64,000 nucleotides of DNA from Enterococcus ureilyticus. GTDB taxonomy: Bacteria > Bacillota > Bacilli > Lactobacillales > Enterococcaceae. Below the pieces are notes generated by a model. It was not told where the DNA came from. It saw only the letters and a program-made list of their open reading frames with translations, and did no database searches. The stretch is from the NCBI RefSeq assembly GCF_001730315.1, contig NZ_MIKC01000006.1:1-64000 (forward strand), written 5' to 3'. This document shows, one piece after another, positions 59,107 to 64,000 of this stretch; within the stretch, counting starts at the first letter, position 1, and every line of letters begins with the position of its first letter. The position numbers and the translations under genes are program-made.

Positions 59107-60131
59107 AAAAACTGTTGAATAGCTTATTTGTAACAACCCGAGATGCCTATTTAGCTTTAGACGGTGAGAATATTGTGGTCAAAATTGATGAACAGAAAAA
59201 TAGAGTTCCACTTCATAATATAGAAGCGATTGTCACTTCTGGTTATTTAGGTGCTAGTCCAGCGTTGATGCGTAAATGCGCTGAAAAAAATATAGGCATA
59301 ACCTTTTTAACAAATTCTGGTAAGTTTGGCAGTCGAGTGACTGGCGGCACAACTGGTAATGTCACATTGCGGAAAAAGCAATACCGTCTATCGGATACAG
59401 AAGCAGAAAGCTTAGAAATTGCTCGTCATTTTATTATTGGTAAATTGTACAATCAACGTTGGATGTTGGAGCGAATGACTAGAGAAAACCCGATGAGAAT
59501 TGATGTCGAGCGTTTTAAGCAAATTTCTGGCGAATTAAAAAAATACATTGAAGATATTCGCCAAGTTGGGGATTTAGAAACATTAAGAGGAATCGAAGGA
59601 CAAGCTGCGAATCGTTATTTTCTATTGTTTGATCAAATGATTTTACAGCAAAAAAGTGATTTCGGTTTTTATGGTAGAAACCGTCGGCCGCCTTTGGATA
59701 ATGTAAATGCTATGCTTTCTTTAGCGTATACTTTGTTAGCGCAAGAATGTGCTGCTGCATTAGAAACGGTTGGACTGGATCCTTATGTCGGCTTTATGCA
59801 TCAAGATCGACCAGGTAGAGCTTCTTTAGCATTAGATTTGATGGAAGAGTTGCGAGGTATTTATGCGGATCGTTTTGTTTTAACGTTGATTAATAAGAAA
59901 ATGGTGACCGAAAAGGATTTTGTCAAAAAAGAAAGTGGTGCAGTCATTTTGACGGATGATGGTAGGCGTACCTTTTTTCAAAAATGGCAAGAGAAGAAAC
60001 AAGAACAAATTCAGCATCCGTTTTTAGGTGAGAAAATCAATTGGGGATTAGTTCCTTACGCTCAGGCATTGTTATTAAGTCGCTTTTTAAGAGATGATTT
60101 AGATGGTTATCCACCGTTTTTATGGAAGTAG
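59103..60131 (+). CDS. cas1: Cas1 integrase
   Basis: A 342-residue Cas1 of the type I-C branch, the integrase for new spacers. Metal ligands are visible in GIEGQAANRYF (Glu), GFMHQDRPGRASLALDLMEE (His and Asp). GTG 59103 is preferred because GGAGG lies eight bases upstream and the family starts MKKLLN; ATG 59097 is too close to the ribosome site. It is followed after nine bases by cas2. Confidence 0.94.
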   Translation: MKKLLNSLFVTTRDAYLALDGENIVVKIDEQKNRVPLHNIEAIVTSGYLGASPALMRKCAEKNIGITFLTNSGKFGSRVTGGTTGNVTLRKKQYRLSDTEAESLEIARHFIIGKLYNQRWMLERMTRENPMRIDVERFKQISGELKKYIEDIRQVGDLETLRGIEGQAANRYFLLFDQMILQQKSDFGFYGRNRRPPLDNVNAMLSLAYTLLAQECAAALETVGLDPYVGFMHQDRPGRASLALDLMEELRGIYADRFVLTLINKKMVTEKDFVKKESGAVILTDDGRRTFFQKWQEKKQEQIQHPFLGEKINWGLVPYAQALLLSRFLRDDLDGYPPFLWK

Positions 60132-60140
60132 GTGAAAAGT

Positions 60141-60431
60141 ATGTTAGTGTTGATCACTTATGATGTCGCGACAAGTTCAAAAAATGGGACTCGTCGTTTA
60201 AGAAAAGTGGCAAAAAAGTGCCAAGATTATGGACAGCGTGTTCAAAATTCTGTTTTTGAATGTGTTGTTGATGCGACGGAGTTAACGAAATTAAAGAAAG
60301 AACTGATTGATTTAATTGATGAAGAGCTGGATAGTTTGCGCATTTATCGATTAGGAAATAATTATCAAAATAAAGTAGAGCACATAGGGGCAAAGGAGAG
60401 CTTTGATGTAGAAGCGCCACTGATATTTTAA
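60141..60431 (+). CDS. cas2: Cas2
   Basis: A 96-residue ferredoxin-like protein that bridges Cas1 dimers in spacer integration. The start MLVLITYDVAT and GQRVQNSVFECVVD are typical. ATG 60141 is preferred (AGGTG at the end of cas1 serves as ribosome site); the frame is open from GTG 60132. It is the last cas gene and is followed by the leader. Confidence 0.93.
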   Translation: MLVLITYDVATSSKNGTRRLRKVAKKCQDYGQRVQNSVFECVVDATELTKLKKELIDLIDEELDSLRIYRLGNNYQNKVEHIGAKESFDVEAPLIF

Positions 60432-60600
60432 TAAGAAAATTAAGTGCGAACCCTAAGTACACATGAAATCGCTAAGGGATCCGCACCAAAATTTAGCCAT
60501 TTTTATTAATAAAAAGTTGTTCCTCTCATGGAAATTTAATTTTACAAGTGTTTTTTTGTGGAAAGGTGAAAATTTGTCGTATATTTTTGCTAATTTCACA
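60432..60600 (+). promoter_or_regulatory. CRISPR leader
   Basis: An AT-rich leader directly before the first repeat. It contains the hairpin GTGCG-CCCT / AGGG-CGCAC (about 60445-60486), which resembles the conserved GTGCGAAC...CGCACC element common in type I-C leaders. It should hold the crRNA promoter, although no consensus boxes are obvious. Confidence 0.75.
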
Positions 60601-60820
60601 GTCTAGCTCTGTATAGAGCTAGTGGATTGAAATGTAAACTGCCAGATGGAAATAATATCATCCTGTTTTGTCTAGCTCTGTATAGAGCTAGTGGATTGAA
60701 ATAGGACAATTACCGTATTTTTCCATTAGTTTGATACGTCTAGCTCTGTATAGAGCTAGTGGATTGAAATATAGCTGCTTCAGCTGCCAAAATATCAGTT
60801 TTTTGAGCCTAGCTCTATAA
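60601..60820 (+). CRISPR. Short type I-C CRISPR array (three full repeats, one decayed)
   Basis: Three identical 33-nt repeats at 60601-60633, 60670-60702 and 60738-60770: GT, stem CTAGCTCT-GTAT-AGAGCTAG, then TGGATTGAAAT, the 3' handle typical of type I-C. Spacers are 36, 35 and 36 nt (60634-60669, 60703-60737, 60771-60806). A decayed fourth copy starts at 60807 and keeps only CTAGCTCT-TA. The array is unusually small for a complete cas operon. Spacer targets cannot be identified without a search. Confidence 0.95.
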
Positions 60821-60844
60821 CAACTTCAAATCAAAAAAATCAAA

Positions 60845-60860
60845 ATGAAGATTTTTTCAT
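60845..60860. promoter_or_regulatory. Inverted repeat upstream of the two-component operon
   Basis: A 16-bp site ATGAAGATTTTTTCAT, almost identical to ATGAAAATTTCTTCAT at 62991-63006 in front of the PepSY lipoprotein gene (two differences). The arms ATGAA / TTCAT are symmetric. It is a candidate binding site of the adjacent response regulator. Confidence 0.55.
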
Positions 60861-60870
60861 CATCTCCTGA

Positions 60871-60899
60871 TTGACCTGACTTAAATTACTAGGTACTCT
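60871..60899 (+). promoter_or_regulatory. Promoter of the two-component operon
   Basis: TTGACC (60871-60876) and TACTCT (60894-60899) are 17 bp apart, just before the ribosome site of the response-regulator gene. Confidence 0.7.
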
Positions 60900-60920
60900 A
60901 TAAAAAAGGCGGGTGGGAGA

Positions 60921-61628
60921 ATGAATGAAGTAGTCATTTTATTAATAGAAGATGAAGCAAGCTTAGCAAATTTCATTTCGGAGGAACTTCGGTTTGAAGG
61001 GTATAATGTTCTTTACGCCTCGGATGGTGAACAGGCATTGGAACTATTTAAACAAAATCAAAAAAGAATCACCATGCTGCTACTGGACTGGATGCTGCCA
61101 AAATATGATGGGATTACAGTTGCTAGAAGGATTCGAAGAACTAGTCAAGTACCAATCATTATGATGACCGCAAGAGATCAGTTGACCGACAAAGTGACGG
61201 GTTTAGATGCTGGTACGGACGATTATATTACAAAACCTTTTGAGATAGAAGAATTATTAGCGAGAATTCGAGTAATTATTCGTCGCTTAGAACAACAAGA
61301 GAAAAAACAAAAACAGTTTGTGTATCACTATGCTGATTTAACACTAGATTTGACCAAGCATGTAGTAGAACGTTTTGGCGAAGTCATTCAACTGACTCAA
61401 AAAGAATTCGAACTACTAGCAGAATTGATGAAGCACTCAGAAGTCGTATTAACGCGCGATGAGCTGCTTAATGCTGTATGGGGCTACGATTATTTTGGCC
61501 AAACGAATGTGGTGGATGTATATATTCGTTCTCTTAGGAATAAAATGGATCGCAATCCCAGTCAGCGATTACTTCAAACGGTTCGAGGAGTTGGCTATGT
61601 GCTGAGGTTAGATAATGAGGAGAATTAA
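60921..61628 (+). CDS. OmpR/PhoB-family response regulator
   Basis: A 235-residue regulator. The receiver domain (residues 1-120) has the acidic pocket near the start (IEDEA), the phosphorylated Asp56 in LLLDWMLP and the conserved Lys in ITKPF. The C-terminal winged helix (about 135-232, LTQKEFELLAELMKHSEVVLTRDELL...YIRSLRNKM...TVRGVGYVL) is of the OmpR type. The kinase gene overlaps its end by 14 bases. The signal is unknown. Confidence 0.93.
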   Translation: MNEVVILLIEDEASLANFISEELRFEGYNVLYASDGEQALELFKQNQKRITMLLLDWMLPKYDGITVARRIRRTSQVPIIMMTARDQLTDKVTGLDAGTDDYITKPFEIEELLARIRVIIRRLEQQEKKQKQFVYHYADLTLDLTKHVVERFGEVIQLTQKEFELLAELMKHSEVVLTRDELLNAVWGYDYFGQTNVVDVYIRSLRNKMDRNPSQRLLQTVRGVGYVLRLDNEEN

Positions 61629-62994
61629 AGAGACTTTTCAGCAGCAAAAAAATACGACTCAATTTCAATTGATGGTTCGTTTTGTCAGCCTGCTTGTTTC
61701 AGCAATAGTGATTTTAAGTATTGCTATCATGGGTATCACAATTGCGGAATTGTATGAAGTAACGGAGGAACAAGCGGTATTACTAGAAGGATCGCTAAAA
61801 AATAATGAGGCACAAGAGGCAGTTGAATGGCAAAAGACTTTGGTGAATTATGGCGTAACAGATAATTCACCTTACTTGATTCGGGTGGGATTAACTAGCG
61901 GTGAGACTGTTTTTTCTTCAGAGGATGCTCAAGAATTATATGCTGAATTTCCTCGTTTAAAACAATTGATTTTGTTTGATCAAATTTTATGGACAAGTGA
62001 AATGGAACCTTACTATTATAGAAGTTTCCAAAAAAGAAATGCGCACATTACTATATTAGTGGATCTAGAAGATCAATTTGAGGTAATTGGTAGAATTTTT
62101 TCTTTAACCCTTTTTTTGACTGTGATCGTAATCCTGATTGGTGCATTTGTCACGTATCGGTTCTCTAGAAAAATTAGCCAATCATTAGTTAAAATGAACG
62201 AGGAAATCAGTCAGCTGGAAAGCTCAGCCATTGAACAAAAGCTAACCGTTTCTAAGACACCTTTGGAGGTTCAAAATATAGCGCAGTCTTTTAACGAATT
62301 ATTGGAAAAGCAACGCCAATCTCTAAAAAGAGAACAGGAATTTGTCACAGATGCCTCTCATGAATTGCGGACGCCACTAGCAGCCATTAGAGGACATGTC
62401 AATTTAATCAAACGTCGTGGAAAAACACATCCACAAGTGATCCCAAAATCACTAACTTATATTGATACAGAGTCAAAACGAATGGAGACGCTTGTTGAAC
62501 AGCTTTTAACCTTAGGGCGATTAACAAATCAAGCAAGTTTACAAGAAGTTGATTTATCTTCCTTGATCCAACAAACAGTCACTGAGTTAAGTGTAATGGG
62601 TACGCAAAACGTAACGGTTCAAATAGAAGAGGGGATATTGATCACAGGTCAAACTGAACATTTCTATCAAATAGCGAGAAATTTGATTGAAAATGCCATG
62701 AAATATACTGAGGATACAGGAACAATTGGTGTAACCCTTTTTTCTAATGCCAACAATATTCAGTTGGTCGTGGAAGACTCTGGAATAGGTATTTCAAACG
62801 AAGAAAAAAAGAAAATCTTTGAACGCTTTTATCGAGTCGACCAATCACGTTCTAGTAAAATTCCTGGCTCTGGTATTGGACTATCGATTGTAAAAGAGCT
62901 GGTTGAACTTTATCAAGGGGAAATCACAGTAACGGATAAGGCTCCATTAGGAAGTTGTTTTACCGTGTCCTTTACAATAAATCATGAAAAATGA
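61615..62994 (+). CDS. Sensor histidine kinase
   Basis: A 459-residue membrane kinase with membrane segments at about residues 23-45 and 157-180 that enclose an extracellular sensor of about 110 residues. A linker/HAMP-like region follows, then HisKA with the phosphorylated His in DASHELRTPLAA (about residue 247), and a HATPase domain with the N box NLIENAMKYT, G1 VEDSGIGIS, F box FERFYRVD and G2 GSGIGLSIV. It pairs with the response regulator upstream, which it overlaps. The downstream PepSY lipoprotein may belong to the same signalling unit. Confidence 0.92.
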   Translation: MRRIKETFQQQKNTTQFQLMVRFVSLLVSAIVILSIAIMGITIAELYEVTEEQAVLLEGSLKNNEAQEAVEWQKTLVNYGVTDNSPYLIRVGLTSGETVFSSEDAQELYAEFPRLKQLILFDQILWTSEMEPYYYRSFQKRNAHITILVDLEDQFEVIGRIFSLTLFLTVIVILIGAFVTYRFSRKISQSLVKMNEEISQLESSAIEQKLTVSKTPLEVQNIAQSFNELLEKQRQSLKREQEFVTDASHELRTPLAAIRGHVNLIKRRGKTHPQVIPKSLTYIDTESKRMETLVEQLLTLGRLTNQASLQEVDLSSLIQQTVTELSVMGTQNVTVQIEEGILITGQTEHFYQIARNLIENAMKYTEDTGTIGVTLFSNANNIQLVVEDSGIGISNEEKKKIFERFYRVDQSRSSKIPGSGIGLSIVKELVELYQGEITVTDKAPLGSCFTVSFTINHEK

Positions 62995-63006
62995 AAATTT
63001 CTTCAT
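62991..63006. promoter_or_regulatory. Inverted repeat upstream of the PepSY lipoprotein gene
   Basis: ATGAAAATTTCTTCAT, matching 14 of 16 positions of the site in front of the response-regulator gene at 60845-60860. It overlaps the end of the kinase gene and suggests shared control by the response regulator. Confidence 0.5.
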
Positions 63007-63096
63007 TTAACTTTCACCTTTATTTGTTTTTATTGAGTCGTTTAACTGTTAAGATAAGGGTATAAAGCGAATGGAAAACAGAGAGGATTGAATGAA

Positions 63097-63711
63097 ATGA
63101 ATAAAAAAATGATGATTGGAACAGTCTGCTTAGGATTATTATTAGCAGGTTGTACAAGTAATAACAAATCACTGGAAAATCAAGCACAGACAAGTAACAG
63201 CTCTATTAAGCAAACAACGCCAACGGATTCAGGTACGATTGCAAGTGATTCAACTAAGACAAGTCAAATAAAAGTAACGGTTGATGAAGCTATCAAAGCC
63301 TATGAAGCGGCCTATCCCAATACAGCAGTGACGTCCCTTGATTTAGATCCTTCGTTTGGCATTTACTATTATGAAATCAAAGGAGTAGATGATTCAAAGG
63401 AATATGAAGTGAAAATCCATGCTGAAACTGGCGAATTAACAAAAGATCGTGAAGAAACATTAGATCAAGATGAACAAAATGGCGTGGAAAAGAAAAACGA
63501 AGCACTAGATTTGACCAAACTAAAATCACTTGACGAAGCGTCAAAAATTGCCCAAGATACTGTAGGTGAGGGAACTGCGATCGAATGGTCACTAGAACGT
63601 GACTTGTCCATTACTTATTGGGAAGTAAAAGTCCAAGCAGGCAAAAAAGAAGTATCTGTAAAAATCAATGCCCAAACAGGGGATGTCTTAGAACAAGAAT
63701 TGGATGATTAA
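63097..63711 (+). CDS. PepSY-domain lipoprotein
   Basis: A 204-residue lipoprotein. The signal peptide ends in lipobox LLAGC (Cys19). A Ser/Thr/Asn-rich linker follows, then two PepSY-like repeats (VDEAIKAYEAAYP...YYYEIKGVDDSKEYEVKIHAETGEL and LDEASKIAQDTV...TYWEVKVQAGKKEVSVKINAQTGDVL). PepSY domains are linked to protease inhibition or to sensing at the cell surface. ATG 63097 has GAGAGG upstream; a TTG three codons earlier is open. It lies about 100 bp after the kinase gene and may feed into its signalling, an inference. Confidence 0.85.
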   Translation: MNKKMMIGTVCLGLLLAGCTSNNKSLENQAQTSNSSIKQTTPTDSGTIASDSTKTSQIKVTVDEAIKAYEAAYPNTAVTSLDLDPSFGIYYYEIKGVDDSKEYEVKIHAETGELTKDREETLDQDEQNGVEKKNEALDLTKLKSLDEASKIAQDTVGEGTAIEWSLERDLSITYWEVKVQAGKKEVSVKINAQTGDVLEQELDD

Positions 63712-63720
63712 TAAAATATG

Positions 63721-63768
63721 GAGCGCGAGACAAAACTAAAAAAACAGTTTTGTCTCGCGTTCTCTTTA
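63721..63768 (+). terminator. Strong terminator after the PepSY gene
   Basis: The stem GCGAGACAAAACT / AGTTTTGTCTCGC with a short A-rich loop is followed by a T-rich stretch. The remaining bases up to 63965 show no gene. Confidence 0.85.
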
Positions 63769-63965
63769 TCCAAATAAACGGCGAGAAAAAAGTAATTCCT
63801 TCGAAAATAAACACTTTCATTTCGGACTATTTATCTTTTAAAGTCAATAAAAAGACTATGTTCATTATGAAGTCACAGATGTAATAGACCATATTATTCG
63901 TTTTATTCAAAGAAATTCTATACAATATATAGTGAAACAAGTAAAACGTTAATGGAGGGATATTT

Positions 63966-64000
63966 ATGAATAATGTTATGGATCAATTAAGAAAATATGC
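63966..64000 (+). CDS. Start of a gene cut by the window edge
   Basis: An ATG at 63966 preceded by GGAGGG opens a frame reading MNNVMDQLRKY to the end of the window. It is too short to identify. The strong ribosome site and the terminator upstream make a real gene start likely. Confidence 0.55.
   Translation, partial: MNNVMDQLRKY

Noticed and set aside
60771-60806. Assigning spacer targets by eye
   Set aside because: No spacer could be matched to any sequence in the window, and outside targets need a database search.
60601-60820. Treating the four CTAGCTCT-containing units as ordinary dispersed repeats like those at 48 kb, which also contain CTAGCT
   Set aside because: Regular 35-36-nt spacing, identical 33-nt units, the ATTGAAAT handle and the neighbouring cas2 and leader make this a CRISPR array; the shared six bases are coincidental.

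Overview
The window looks like the chromosome of a low-GC Firmicute, most likely an Enterococcus. The evidence is AT-rich DNA, strong AGGAGG-type ribosome sites, PRD/PTS beta-glucoside regulation, an Fst/par-type toxin-antitoxin locus, and enterococcal-style small lipoproteins and intergenic repeats. No rRNA or tRNA gene was found. The species assignment is an inference.

Layout. Positions 1-5.1 kb hold membrane proteins (LssY-C, YczE-like, MFS), a YeiL-like Crp/Fnr regulator and a hypothetical protein. Positions 5.1-12 kb are a beta-glucoside island: RpiR regulator, two GH1 6-phospho-beta-glucosidases, a LicT-type antiterminator with its RAT/terminator switch, and a BglP-type PTS IIBCA permease. 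Positions 12-16.4 kb hold a TetR regulator divergent from an ABC exporter (ATPase and permease), two very small membrane proteins and an MFS exporter; two matching inverted repeats sit at the two promoters.

Positions 16.5-40.9 kb are the centrepiece: an Sfp-type phosphopantetheinyl transferase divergent from three giant NRPS genes and a type II thioesterase. The NRPSs read A-T-E / C-A-T / C-A-T, then C-A-T-E / C-A-T, then C-A-T-E-C*. This predicts a hexapeptide with D-residues at positions 1, 4 and 6. There is no integrated thioesterase or reductase. The assembly line ends in a divergent condensation-like domain whose active-site motif is SHSIWDKYS, the SHxxxDxxS pattern known from macrocyclising terminal condensation domains of fungal NRPSs. 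With a module 1 that has no starter C domain, and so leaves a free N-terminus, this suggests a head-to-tail cyclic hexapeptide. I do not recognise the product, and this is the best candidate here for an undescribed system.

Positions 41.2-44.5 kb: lipoate-protein ligase in an apparent operon with a MetNIQ-type ABC importer. Positions 44.6-49.5 kb: MFS transporter, Crp/Fnr regulator, WYL regulator, DJ-1/PfpI and DUF3224 proteins, and two tandem structured repeats. Positions 49.5-52.2 kb are dense in RNA and toxin elements: a frameshifted MazE-like antitoxin relic, a small-RNA-like unit, a related structure transcribed from the opposite strand, a complete par/Fst type I toxin-antitoxin locus (32-residue toxin gene plus antisense RNA), and an intact mazEF pair. 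Positions 52.4-60.9 kb are a complete type I-C CRISPR-Cas operon (cas3-5-8c-7-4-1-2) with a leader and a very short array of three full repeats and one decayed repeat. Positions 60.9-63.7 kb: an OmpR-type two-component system followed by a PepSY lipoprotein. A new gene starts at the right edge.
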